Shown here piece by piece: positions 27,770 through 35,729 of a stretch of DNA of 53,016 nucleotides. The notes beneath the pieces were generated by a model. That model worked only from the letters and a program-made list of their open reading frames with translations. It was not told the DNA's origin and did no database searches. The stretch lies in the NCBI RefSeq assembly GCF_011049865.1, contig NZ_DRGY01000133.1:1-53016 (forward strand), given 5' to 3'. Source of the stretch: Marinobacter antarcticus (GTDB lineage Bacteria > Pseudomonadota > Gammaproteobacteria > Pseudomonadales > Oleiphilaceae). Made by a program: the position numbers and the translations under genes. The first letter of the stretch is position 1; each line of letters opens with the position of its first letter.

Positions 27770-28019
27770 AGTCACACATCATCGCCAGCTCACAACCACC
27801 GCCTAGAGCCAAGCCGGCCACTGCAGCAATCACTGGCTTTTGGCACCTGGCCACTGATTCCCAATTGCTGAAATAAAACGCTCCATAGGCCCGCAAGAAG
27901 CTCAGTGCTTGCACCTCTGAAATATCGGCGCCAGCGGCAAACGCTTTGTCATTACCGGTGATCACGATGACACGAATGGCTTCGTCCGCTTCCAGTGTAG
28001 CGAGGGTCGCCGCTTCATA
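27769..28019 (-). pseudogene. badK: badK-like crotonase fragment, truncated at both ends
   Basis: About 84 codons of a crotonase closest in my memory to BadK, cyclohex-1-ene-1-carboxyl-CoA hydratase: IRVIVITGNDKAFAAGADI, then SNWESVARCQKPVIAAVAG and GLALGGGCELAMMCDLLIA. The N-terminal 35 or so residues are missing (a TAA stands in frame just upstream at about 28022) and the C-terminal 150 are replaced by sirB2 sequence. It is divergent from aliA, as a functional badK would be if the two shared the operator region. The pathway step it served, water addition to the ring alkene, is therefore not encoded in this cluster. Confidence 0.82.
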
Positions 28020-28020
28020 C

Positions 28021-28180
28021 TTTTAAGGCAACATATTGCTATAAACCATAATTACCTCGACTAAAACACGGCTTATAATCCCTAAAAATCTCATTCTTAG
28101 AGCTTAATAGTAAAGGCAATTTATACCGATGTATTTTTTAAGGCAACATGTTGACATAATATTCTAGCAAGGCGTATCTT
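28021..28180 (+). promoter_or_regulatory. aliA promoter with two copies of a likely MarR-type operator
   Basis: A 24-base element, opening TTTTAAGGCAACAT, occurs at 28021-28044 and 28136-28159 with three differences. Each has a dyad core: GCAACATATTGC (28028-28039, imperfect) and CAACATGTTG (28144-28153, perfect). The second overlaps a -35 TTGACA (28151-28156), followed after 18 bp by TATCTT (28175-28180). Repression of aliA by the island's own BadR-like protein is the natural reading. No other gene is in this gap. Confidence 0.72.
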
Positions 28181-28256
28181 GAATGAGACGGAACAGCGGT
28201 CTGCCTCTTAAGGTCAGACATCCAACAACAAAAACCGGACACAACAGGTGAATCAG

Positions 28257-29921
28257 ATGGATAAAGGCATCATTCTCAATCTGGAACGCCGCACAGCCAT
28301 GATGGAAAGCGGCGCGTGGAACGACAAACTCATCACCGACTATCTGGATGAGGCGGTGACCAACACCCCGGACCTTGCAGCCATCGTCGGCTATCAGGTC
28401 ACCAGCGATACCCGCACCGCACTTACCTATCGGGAACTGAATGACAAGGTCACCCGCATGGCTGCCGGCCTCGCAGGAATGGACATTGCAAAAGGTGACG
28501 TGGTGGCTTGCCAGTTACCCAACTGGTGGCAGACCACGGCTCTTCACTTGGCTTGCATTCGCATCGGCGCCATCCTTAATCCGATCATGCCTATTTTTCG
28601 CGAGCGGGAGCTAAGGTTCATGCTCAGCCACGGTGAAGCAAAGCTGCTGGTAATTCCAAAGGTGTTCCGTAACTTCGACTACGAGGCCATGGTCGATGGC
28701 ATCCTGCCCGAACTGCCAAACCTGGAGACTCTGCTGGTGATCGGCGGTGAAGGAGATCGCAACTTTGAACACCGCTTGCTCAACACCGCGTGGGAAGAAC
28801 AGCTCGATACCGGCGCCCTGTTCCGCGAGCGCCAGCTCAACGCTGATGACGTCATCCAGACCCTCTACACCTCCGGCACCACTGGCCAGCCCAAAGGCGT
28901 AATGCACACCTCCAACACGCTGCTTTCCAATGTGCGCCCATACGCCGACAGGTTGCATCTGACCGCAGCCGATAGCGTACTAATGGCTTCCCCTGTGGCT
29001 CATCAGACGGGCTTTCTTTACGGCATCATGATGCCGATTTATCTCGGCACTACAGTCGTTCTCCAGGACATATGGGATGCCGATTACGTGTGCAAGGTGA
29101 TCGCCGCTGAGAAGCCCACCTTCACCATGGCGTCCACGCCATTTCTTGCGGACTTGGTGAAAACCGCTCCCAGACATGAAGGCGAACTGAATTCCCTTCG
29201 CATCTTCGTCTCCGCCGGGGCGCCAATACCCACTGCCGTGGCGGAACATGCGGGCCAGGCGCTGAACGCGAAAATCGTCTCCGCCTGGGGCATGACTGAA
29301 AACGGAGCGGTAACCATGACCTGCCCCGAAGACCCAATCGAGCGCGCCAGCCAATCCGACGGCAAGGCTCTGCCCTGGATGGAAGTCAAAATCACCGACT
29401 TCAATGACAACGATCTGCCTGCAGGAGAAGAGGGCAGCCTGATGGTTCGCGGTGCGAGCCTGTTTGTCGGCTATCTGAAATGCCCGGAACTCTACGGCGT
29501 GGATGAAGATGGCTGGTTCAACACCGGAGACCTCGCCCGCATGGATCGGGATGGCTATATACGCATCACCGGTCGCACCAAGGATGTCGTAATCCGCGGG
29601 GGCGAAAACATCCCCGTGGTCGAGGTGGAAAACCTGCTTTATAAATTCCCCGGCATCTCCGATGTAGCCTTGGTGGGCTGCCCGGACGAACGCCTGGGTG
29701 AGCGCCTATGTGCCTATGTAACGCTCGACGAAAACGCCACCAATGTGACTCTGAACGAGATCAAGGATTACCTGGCAAAACAGCAACTGTCCAAAATCTA
29801 CCTGCCGGAATACCTGGAAGTAATCGAGGCCATGCCCCGCACCGCCTCCGGCAAAATCCAGAAATTCAAACTGCGCGAGCAGGCGAAAGAGGTACGTCTG
29901 GAGCCGACCAAACGCGGCTGA
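28257..29921 (+). CDS. aliA: Cyclohexanecarboxylate-CoA ligase-like acyl-CoA synthetase
   Basis: 554 aa, ANL adenylate-forming superfamily. The phosphate-binding loop reads LYTSGTTGQPKGVMHT, the adenine motif SAWGMTENGA, and the hinge and C-terminal lysine are in GRTKDVVIRGGENIPVVEVE and RTASGKIQKFKLRE. It activates a carboxylic acid with ATP and CoA. The assignment to cyclohexanecarboxylate rests on the following genes, which match badH, badI and aliB. The ATG at 28257 has AGGTG at proper distance; a GTG nine bases earlier is also in frame. First gene of a five-gene operon. Confidence 0.85.
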   Translation: MDKGIILNLERRTAMMESGAWNDKLITDYLDEAVTNTPDLAAIVGYQVTSDTRTALTYRELNDKVTRMAAGLAGMDIAKGDVVACQLPNWWQTTALHLACIRIGAILNPIMPIFRERELRFMLSHGEAKLLVIPKVFRNFDYEAMVDGILPELPNLETLLVIGGEGDRNFEHRLLNTAWEEQLDTGALFRERQLNADDVIQTLYTSGTTGQPKGVMHTSNTLLSNVRPYADRLHLTAADSVLMASPVAHQTGFLYGIMMPIYLGTTVVLQDIWDADYVCKVIAAEKPTFTMASTPFLADLVKTAPRHEGELNSLRIFVSAGAPIPTAVAEHAGQALNAKIVSAWGMTENGAVTMTCPEDPIERASQSDGKALPWMEVKITDFNDNDLPAGEEGSLMVRGASLFVGYLKCPELYGVDEDGWFNTGDLARMDRDGYIRITGRTKDVVIRGGENIPVVEVENLLYKFPGISDVALVGCPDERLGERLCAYVTLDENATNVTLNEIKDYLAKQQLSKIYLPEYLEVIEAMPRTASGKIQKFKLREQAKEVRLEPTKRG

Positions 29922-29965
29922 CCCACTCATCAACACTATTCATCGAAAGGCAGGAGCTCATCATC

Positions 29966-30733
29966 ATGAGAGGCCTTAACGGAAACACAGTCATCGTAAC
30001 CGGCGGCGGTGGCGGAATTGGCCGCGCAGTGAGCCTTCGCTTCGCCGAAGAAGGCAGCCTGGTAGCTGTTCTGGATCGTGACGAAAGCGCGGCTCAGGCC
30101 ACGGTTGACCTGATATCACAAGCCGGCGGCAAAGCCAAAGCCTACGCCGCCGACATTACCGATTACGCAGCGATCATCGACACGGTGTCCGCCATCGAGA
30201 GTGACTTGGGGGTGCCGACAGTGCTGGTCAACAATGCCGGTTTCGATCGTTTCATGCCGTTTCTCAAAACCGAACCGAAATTGTGGGATCAACTGATTGC
30301 GGTGAATCTGACCGGCGCCTTGAATATGCACCATGTGGTGCTGCCCAAAATGATCGCTGCCGGCGGTGGCAAGGTCATCAACGTGGCCTCCGATGCCGCC
30401 CGGGTCGGCTCGTCCGGTGAGGCGGTCTACGCAGCTTGTAAGGCCGGCCTGATAGGTTTCAGCAAAACTGTAGCCCGTGAACTTGCCACCAAGAACGTGT
30501 GCCTTAACGTCGTCTGCCCCGGCCCTACCGACACCGCGCTGCTCAAAGGGGTCGCGGACACCGCTCCGAATCCGGAAAAACTGCTGGAAGCGTTCCGTAA
30601 CGCCGTGCCCATGAAGCGTCTGGCCCAGCCGGAAGACTACCCCGGCATCATCGCCCTGCTTGCCAGTGACGATGCCAATTTCATCACCGGCCAGGTCATC
30701 AGTGTATCTGGTGGTCTGACGATGGCTGGCTGA
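29966..30733 (+). CDS. badH: 2-hydroxycyclohexanecarboxyl-CoA dehydrogenase (SDR)
   Basis: 255 aa, the length of Rhodopseudomonas BadH. Short-chain dehydrogenase with VTGGGGGIGRAV for the NAD site, NNAGFD, and catalytic Ser/YAACK (S and Y-x-x-x-K) in SSGEAVYAACKAGL. Long stretches agree with my memory of BadH, such as VNLTGALNMHHVVLP and NVVCPGPTDTALL. It oxidises 2-hydroxycyclohexane-1-carboxyl-CoA to the 2-keto thioester. The ATG at 29966 follows CAGGAG. The 44-bp gap to aliA and 32 bp to badI fit one operon. Confidence 0.9.
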   Translation: MRGLNGNTVIVTGGGGGIGRAVSLRFAEEGSLVAVLDRDESAAQATVDLISQAGGKAKAYAADITDYAAIIDTVSAIESDLGVPTVLVNNAGFDRFMPFLKTEPKLWDQLIAVNLTGALNMHHVVLPKMIAAGGGKVINVASDAARVGSSGEAVYAACKAGLIGFSKTVARELATKNVCLNVVCPGPTDTALLKGVADTAPNPEKLLEAFRNAVPMKRLAQPEDYPGIIALLASDDANFITGQVISVSGGLTMAG

Positions 30734-30765
30734 TTGCCAACCCTAACGAACACGGAGAACACACC

Positions 30766-31548
30766 ATGAATTACGAAGATATTCTGTACGACGAAACCGA
30801 TGGTGTCGCCACCATCACCATCAACCGCCCAGACCGCTACAATGCCTTCCGTGGCCAAACCTGCATGGAGCTGCTGGATGCTTTCAATCGCGCTGGCTGG
30901 AACAAGGATATCGGCGTCATCGTATTTACTGGCGCCGGTGACAAGGCATTTTGTACCGGTGGCGACCAGAGTGCCCATGAAGGCCAATACGATGGTCGCG
31001 GCCTGATAGGCCTGCCCGTAGAAGAGCTGCAGCGGACAATCCGGGAAGTGCCCAAACCGGTGATCGCTCGGGTGAACGGTTTCGCCATCGGCGGCGGCCA
31101 CGTGCTGCACGTGATCTGCGACCTGAGCATTGCCTCGGAAACCGCCGTCTTTGGTCAGGTGGGCCCGAAGGTTGGCTCCGTTGATCCCGGTTTCGGTACC
31201 GCCTACCTGGCACGGGTCGTGGGTGAGAAGCGTGCCCGGGAAATCTGGTACCTGTGCCGCAAATATTCCGCTCAGCAAGCGCTGGACTGGGGGCTGGTGA
31301 ACGCTGTAGTCCCGCCCGAGCAACTGGATGAAGAAGTTCGTAAGTGGTGTGACGAAATCTTGGAGAAGAGCCCTACCGCCCTGACCATCGCTAAGCGTTC
31401 GTTCAATGCAGACAGCGATAACATTGCCGGTATTGGCGCCCTGGGCATGCAGGCCCTGAGCCTCTACTACGACACAGACGAATCCAAAGAAGGCGTAAAT
31501 GCCTTCAAGGAAAAGCGCAAACCTGAATTCCGCAAATACTACAAGTAA
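30766..31548 (+). CDS. badI: 2-ketocyclohexanecarboxyl-CoA hydrolase
   Basis: 260 aa, the length of BadI. Crotonase superfamily, the ring-cleaving branch related to MenB. INRPDRYNAFRGQTCMELL, GAGDKAFCTGGDQSAHEG and GQVGPKVGSVDPGFGTAYLA are BadI-like, and the C-terminus YYDTDESKEGVNAF...KRKPEFRKYYK is distinctive. It hydrolyses the ring of 2-ketocyclohexane-1-carboxyl-CoA to give pimeloyl-CoA, which enters beta-oxidation. Placed between badH and aliB as in Rhodopseudomonas palustris. GGAG precedes the ATG. Confidence 0.93.
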   Translation: MNYEDILYDETDGVATITINRPDRYNAFRGQTCMELLDAFNRAGWNKDIGVIVFTGAGDKAFCTGGDQSAHEGQYDGRGLIGLPVEELQRTIREVPKPVIARVNGFAIGGGHVLHVICDLSIASETAVFGQVGPKVGSVDPGFGTAYLARVVGEKRAREIWYLCRKYSAQQALDWGLVNAVVPPEQLDEEVRKWCDEILEKSPTALTIAKRSFNADSDNIAGIGALGMQALSLYYDTDESKEGVNAFKEKRKPEFRKYYK

Positions 31549-31572
31549 CGGCCTGTTTGCCCGGAGAACGCC

Positions 31573-32712
31573 ATGAATTTCGCATTTAATGAGGAACAGA
31601 ACGCGATCCGCGAAGCAGTGGCCCGTTTCAGCGCCGAAGTGCTGGCTCCGGGCTACCGCAAGCGGGATAAGGAAGGAATCATTGAAAAAGAGGTCATCCG
31701 CCAGCTTGGCGAGATGGGCCTGCTTGGCGGCGAACTGCCTGAGGAGTTCGGCGGCAGCGGCATGAACTGCATCACCAGCGGCCTGATCATCGAGGAGATT
31801 TCGAAAGGAGACTTCAACGTCGGTTACATCCCTCTGCTGACTTCTCTGAATGGCCAGATCATTGCCAGCCATGCTGCGCCGGACCTGGCGCAAAAATGGC
31901 TGCGCGGCATGACCAGCGGGCAGAAAGTGGCCTGCATTGCTTTAACGGAACCCCACGGCGGCTCCGACGCTGCCAACCTGCGCCTGAAAGCGGAGAAGAA
32001 AGACGACGTTTACGTACTTAATGGCGAAAAAACTTCCATCTCTATGGCCGATCAAGCCGATGTGGCGGTTGTATTTGCCCGCACGGGCACAGTGGAGCAG
32101 CGGGCTTCCGGCATAAGCGCCTTTCTGGTACCGATGAACACCCCGGGCATCACCACCACGCGTTTTGAAGACAACGGTCAGCGCGCCATTGGCCGTGGCT
32201 CCATCTTCTTCGACAATGTGGAGGTGGCTGCCAGCCACATGCTGGGTGACGAAGGCAAGGGATTCAAACAGGTGATGCAGGGCTTCGACTACAGCCGTGC
32301 GCTAATTGGCCTGCAATGTCTGGCAGTGGCTCAGCAATCTCTGGATGAAACTTGGCAATGGCTAACCGAACGCACTGCTTTCGGCCAAAACCTCTCGGCC
32401 TTCCAGGGCCTGACGCACCCACTGGCGGAATACCAAACGTACGTTCATGCTGCCCGCATGCAGTGCTACCATGCGCTCTGGCTAAAGGACAACAACCTGC
32501 CTCACAACGCCGAGGCCGCAATGAACAAATGGTGGTGCCCGAAACTGGCGTTCGACGTGGTCAAGCAATGTCTGCTGGCTCACGGCCATACCGGCTGGGG
32601 TGAGGATCTGCCCTTCGCCCAGCGTCTGCGTGATGTCTTGGGTCTGCAAATAGGTGACGGCACCGCTCAGATCATGAAAAATATCATCGCACGGGAATAT
32701 CTACCTAAATGA
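31573..32712 (+). CDS. aliB: Cyclohexanecarboxyl-CoA dehydrogenase-like acyl-CoA dehydrogenase
   Basis: 379 aa, standard acyl-CoA dehydrogenase length. Domains in order: N-terminal helices (FNEEQNAIREAVARFSAEV), beta domain with ACIALTEPHGGSDAANL, C-terminal flavin helices (QCLAVAQQSLDETWQWLTE, TERTAFGQNLSAFQG) and the terminal GDGTAQIMKNIIAREYLPK. The FAD enzyme would oxidise cyclohexanecarboxyl-CoA to the 1-ene thioester and pass electrons to ETF. The specific substrate is inferred from badH and badI next to it. Its stop overlaps an ATGATG of the next gene. Confidence 0.88.
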   Translation: MNFAFNEEQNAIREAVARFSAEVLAPGYRKRDKEGIIEKEVIRQLGEMGLLGGELPEEFGGSGMNCITSGLIIEEISKGDFNVGYIPLLTSLNGQIIASHAAPDLAQKWLRGMTSGQKVACIALTEPHGGSDAANLRLKAEKKDDVYVLNGEKTSISMADQADVAVVFARTGTVEQRASGISAFLVPMNTPGITTTRFEDNGQRAIGRGSIFFDNVEVAASHMLGDEGKGFKQVMQGFDYSRALIGLQCLAVAQQSLDETWQWLTERTAFGQNLSAFQGLTHPLAEYQTYVHAARMQCYHALWLKDNNLPHNAEAAMNKWWCPKLAFDVVKQCLLAHGHTGWGEDLPFAQRLRDVLGLQIGDGTAQIMKNIIAREYLPK

Positions 32713-32795
32713 TGCGCGTCCTTTCCTCCGTGGTTCGGGGCGCTGTTGCCGAACCGCTCTTGACAGGGGGCGAGGCTGGCCAGACAGGAGTACAG

Positions 32796-33275
32796 ATGAT
32801 CGTCAACGAATCCGGAGGCATTCCGAACCGGCTATTTTTCCGCCTTTTCCAGACCGGAAACATCCTGCAGCGGCAGGTTCAGAACGAAATGGGTATCAGC
32901 GCTGTTCAGTGGGCAGTGCTTGGCGCACTGTCACGGGAGGGGCTTGAGGAGGGGACTTCGTTCTATCAGCTAAAGGAATACTTGTATGTGAGTCGTCAGA
33001 GCCTTGACGGCGTACTTAAGCGCATGGAGCGTGACGGCCATGTGGTGCGCATCGAAGATCCGAAAGATCGCCGGGCGCGATTGGTAAAACTTACAGATCA
33101 AGGTCGTGAATTCTGGGAGCAGCTCCAGATCACCATTGCCGAGTTCTATCAACAATCCCTGCAAGGTTTCAGTTTTGACGATGGCGTCAGCTTTTTACAC
33201 TTGCTAAAGAAACTGCAACATGACATGACCGAGATATCCCTGCCTTCCAGGAACAGCGGCAATCAGGAGAGCTAG
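32796..33275 (+). CDS. badR: MarR-family regulator (BadR-like)
   Basis: 159 aa from the ATG at 32796, which has CAGGAG six bases ahead. Another in-frame ATG at 32709 overlaps the aliB stop and would give 188 aa with an unlike N-terminus; I prefer the shorter form. The winged helix is clear: SFYQLKEYLYVSRQSLDGVL, then RMERDGHVVRIEDPKDRRA and LVKLTDQGREFWEQL. MarR proteins are usually repressors released by a pathway metabolite; a CoA thioester of the pathway is the likely effector, by analogy with BadR. The two dyad elements in front of aliA are its likely sites. Confidence 0.85.
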   Translation: MIVNESGGIPNRLFFRLFQTGNILQRQVQNEMGISAVQWAVLGALSREGLEEGTSFYQLKEYLYVSRQSLDGVLKRMERDGHVVRIEDPKDRRARLVKLTDQGREFWEQLQITIAEFYQQSLQGFSFDDGVSFLHLLKKLQHDMTEISLPSRNSGNQES

Positions 33276-33303
33276 GCCGTCAAAAGTAAATGAGACAGGT
33301 TTG

Positions 33304-33537
33304 CCGGACTGAGTCAGAACAGAACGGGCTTGGTCATTGCCAGATGGAAGATAAACGAGACCTGAAACAGGGCCAGAACGGCCGCAATTATGCGAACGGG
33401 GCGCGCTACGGTGAGTTTCAAAGCGAACAGCCCGGCTGCGATATAGCCCAGCAACAGCAATATTTTAGCCATCAGCCAGCCTTGATCAAGCGGGTTCCAA
33501 CCTCCCACAAACAGGAGGCTGATGGCAGCGATCAGCA
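33304..33537. repeat. Right copy of the 234-bp direct repeat
   Basis: Gap-free match to 27536-27769. It begins with the last 9 bases of the channel gene (CCGGACTGA) followed by the 3' half of the intact sirB2-like gene, and homology ends inside that gene at 33537. Neither transposase nor integrase is found between the copies. Confidence 0.95.
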
Positions 33538-33691
33538 GAACCGTGTCATTGGCGTGGGGAATCCAGCGCAACGGCGTTTGACGCCAGCCAGGCCGCCCAA
33601 CAGCATCGAGCACCAGCCGCAACGTGAACAGGATGACCGTCAGGTAAGCTGTGGTCATGTGGAGGTGCTTCAGGATCACGTACGTACTCAT
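33314..33691 (-). CDS. SirB2-family membrane protein
   Basis: 125 aa with four hydrophobic segments (LKHLHMTTAYLTVILFTLRL, DTVLLIAAISLLFVGG, LMAKILLLLGYIAAGLFAL, RIIAAVLALFQVSFIF). The HLHMTTAY segment and the spaced Pro/Trp residues are typical of the SirB (invasion gene expression up-regulator) family of small inner-membrane proteins, whose function is unknown. It is the complete version of the fragment at 27546. It is divergent from nnrS. The start at 33691 (MSTYVILKHLH) fits the family. Confidence 0.82.
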   Translation of the reverse strand: MSTYVILKHLHMTTAYLTVILFTLRLVLDAVGRPGWRQTPLRWIPHANDTVLLIAAISLLFVGGWNPLDQGWLMAKILLLLGYIAAGLFALKLTVARPVRIIAAVLALFQVSFIFHLAMTKPVLF

Positions 33692-33776
33692 AAATCATTC
33701 CATTGTGAATCAAAACGATAGCGGCATTGTACGCAAAAGTACCCCCTACCGGGTATGTTATTTGCAGCCGCAGGCG

Positions 33777-33812
33777 TTTAACATATACTTAACATATATG
33801 TATTAACAGGAA
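33777..33812 (+). promoter_or_regulatory. AT-rich repeat in front of nnrS
   Basis: The 10-mer TTAACATATA appears at 33778-33787 and 33789-33798, followed by TGTATTAACA, giving a partial dyad around ACATATATGT. Its place directly before nnrS (ATG 33818) suggests a -10 region and a binding site, perhaps for a nitric-oxide regulator such as NsrR. TACCCCC near 33740 is one base from a NarL heptamer. Confidence 0.4.
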
Positions 33813-33817
33813 TCAAC

Positions 33818-35002
33818 ATGCAGGCCACCCCCTCATCCGCTCAAGCCCATTCCGCCAGCGTCGGTCAACTATTTGACTACCCATTCCGCATTTTCTTTCT
33901 GTCGATGACGGTGATGACGCTGCTGGTCATCCCCCTGTGGGTACTGCAGGTAACCGGGGTGATCAGCCTGCCACTGGCTATGCCCGGGCTATTCTGGCAC
34001 CAGCACGAGATGCTGTTCGGCTTTCTGTCTGCGGCCATAGCCGGCTTTTTGCTGACCGCTATCTGCGTATGGACGCAAACCGAGCGCACTCACGGCTTGC
34101 GGCTCGCCTTGCTGTGGGGTGTATGGCTGGCCGGCCGGTTGCTTCTGATGCTGGGCGCCGATTTGCCTTACTGGCTGGTTCAGGGTTTTAATCTGGCCTT
34201 TTTGCCGCTAGTGATACTGGATGCCGGGTGGCGCATCTGGCACGCAAAGCAGTGGCGCCAACTCATGATTTTGTTGGTGTTGAGCTTGTTGTGGCTGATG
34301 CAGATAGGATTTGTTGTCAGCCTGGACATGGCGTTCAGCCATGGGGCGTTGATTATGGCCATGGCATTGATCAGCATTATAGGCGGCCGCATCACGCCGG
34401 CATTCACCACTGGCTGGCTACGCCAGCGCGGGCTGGATGCCAACGCCGTTAAAACGTTTCCTGCGCTGGATACGGCCACGCTATTTTCCATGATCCTGCT
34501 TACCGCATCGCTGATTACCGGTTGGCAAACCGTTACCGGGGTTTTGGCGATCGTTGCGGGCACGCTCATGCTGGTTCGCCTGGCTAACTGGAAAGGCTGG
34601 CTGGTTCGCAAGGAACCGCTACTCTGGGTTCTGCACCTTTCCATTTTGTGGGTGCCCATCGCCCTGTACCTTCTTGCTGGCACTCTGTTTGCGGGCTGGC
34701 CATCCAACGCCTGGAGCCACGCGGCGGGAACAGGCGCCATCGGTTGCCTTATTCTGGGCGTCATCGCCCGTGTGACACTGGGCCATACCGGCCGACCGTT
34801 AGTGTTGCCCAAAGGCATGGTTATGGCATTCGTTGCCATCCAGTTGGCGGCGTTAATCCGCGTGCTTACGGCGTTTGATATTATTCCCTGGCACCCGGGA
34901 ATCGGCAGTAGCAGCCTGCTTTGGGTTTTCGCCTACGGTATGTTTCTGGTGCGCTACACAAAAATTCTCGCAAGCCCCAGGCCAGACGGCCGAGCAGGCT
35001 GA
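33818..35002 (+). CDS. nnrS: NnrS family heme-copper membrane protein
   Basis: 394 aa, 11-12 membrane segments. Family marks: an early FDYPFRIFFL, FWHQHEMLFGFLSAAIAGFLL with likely metal-binding His, IIGGRITPAFTTGWL, and late GVIARVTLGHTGRPL. NnrS protects cells from nitric oxide and nitrosative stress and is often co-regulated with denitrification genes. The location near the nitrate genes fits. The predicted last helix ends with a short cytoplasmic tail. A hairpin terminator follows 30 bp after the stop. Confidence 0.92.
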   Translation: MQATPSSAQAHSASVGQLFDYPFRIFFLSMTVMTLLVIPLWVLQVTGVISLPLAMPGLFWHQHEMLFGFLSAAIAGFLLTAICVWTQTERTHGLRLALLWGVWLAGRLLLMLGADLPYWLVQGFNLAFLPLVILDAGWRIWHAKQWRQLMILLVLSLLWLMQIGFVVSLDMAFSHGALIMAMALISIIGGRITPAFTTGWLRQRGLDANAVKTFPALDTATLFSMILLTASLITGWQTVTGVLAIVAGTLMLVRLANWKGWLVRKEPLLWVLHLSILWVPIALYLLAGTLFAGWPSNAWSHAAGTGAIGCLILGVIARVTLGHTGRPLVLPKGMVMAFVAIQLAALIRVLTAFDIIPWHPGIGSSSLLWVFAYGMFLVRYTKILASPRPDGRAG

Positions 35003-35031
35003 ACCACCGGGCTGTCTTTCCCGGTGCCGCC

Positions 35032-35068
35032 AAAAAGAGTAGGTTCGTACAGAACCTGCTCTTTTTTA
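35032..35068 (+). terminator. Rho-independent terminator after nnrS
   Basis: Stem AAGAGTAGGTTC (35035-35046) pairs with GAACCTGCTCTT (35052-35063) around a 5-base loop, with one G-T wobble, and runs into TTTTATT. A run of A on the left side would let it serve the other strand as well. Confidence 0.88.
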
Positions 35069-35208
35069 TTCCAAGTCGCATCAGGGAGGCAACAAGACAC
35101 TTGCGTCCGCATGGTTTAAAAGTTAATCATCCACTAATGGTCAATAGCGACTCGCGAAATAACGGCTAGAGTACCCATAAATCATTTTGTAACAGAGACG
35201 ACGGCACT

Positions 35209-35718
35209 ATGAACCCGGATCATTTTGACAAAGAAGACCTGATTAAATGCGGTCATGGCAAACTTTTCCCGGGCGCCACGCGGCTGCCCATCGACGAGAT
35301 GTTAATGGTTGACCGTGTAACCCACATAGGCACAGACGACGGCCTTTACGGTAACGGCAGCCTGATAGCGGAGCTGGACATCAATCCGGATCTCTGGTTT
35401 TTTAAAGTGCATTTTGTCGATGACCCCGTGATGCCTGGCTGCCTTGGCCTGGACGCCATGTGGCAATTGGTAGGTTTTTACCTGGCGTGGGGCGGCAGTG
35501 AAGGCAAAGGCCGCGCACTGGGCGCCGGAGAAGTGAAATTCACCGGTCAGGTTCTGCCTACCGCCAAAAAAGTACGCTATCAACTCGACATCAAACGAGT
35601 GATCCGTCGCAAACTTACGCTGGCCATTGCCGACGGGCGCATGGAAGTGGATGGCAAGGAAATCTACACGGCGAAAGACCTGCGGGTTGGCGTATTTACT
35701 TCCACCGATGATTTTTAG
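35209..35718 (+). CDS. fabA: 3-hydroxydecanoyl-ACP dehydratase/isomerase
   Basis: 169 aa. Makes the cis-3-decenoyl-ACP that starts unsaturated fatty acids. Active-site H68 ([15 protein letters not shown]) and D82 (CLGLDAMWQ) are present, in a single hot-dog fold of normal length. Followed after 11 bp by fabB in the common fabAB operon. GAGACGACGG stands before the ATG. The upstream 140 bp contain no clear FabR-type site that I can name. Confidence 0.97.
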   Translation: MNPDHFDKEDLIKCGHGKLFPGATRLPIDEMLMVDRVTHIGTDDGLYGNGSLIAELDINPDLWFFKVHFVDDPVMPGCLGLDAMWQLVGFYLAWGGSEGKGRALGAGEVKFTGQVLPTAKKVRYQLDIKRVIRRKLTLAIADGRMEVDGKEIYTAKDLRVGVFTSTDDF

Positions 35719-35729
35719 GAGCTAGCAAG

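Noticed and set aside
27546..27965. 139-codon open frame read as one gene
   Set aside because: Its N-terminal half is a crotonase fragment and its C-terminal half the end of a sirB2-like protein. The two families share no architecture and the join coincides with the repeat edge.
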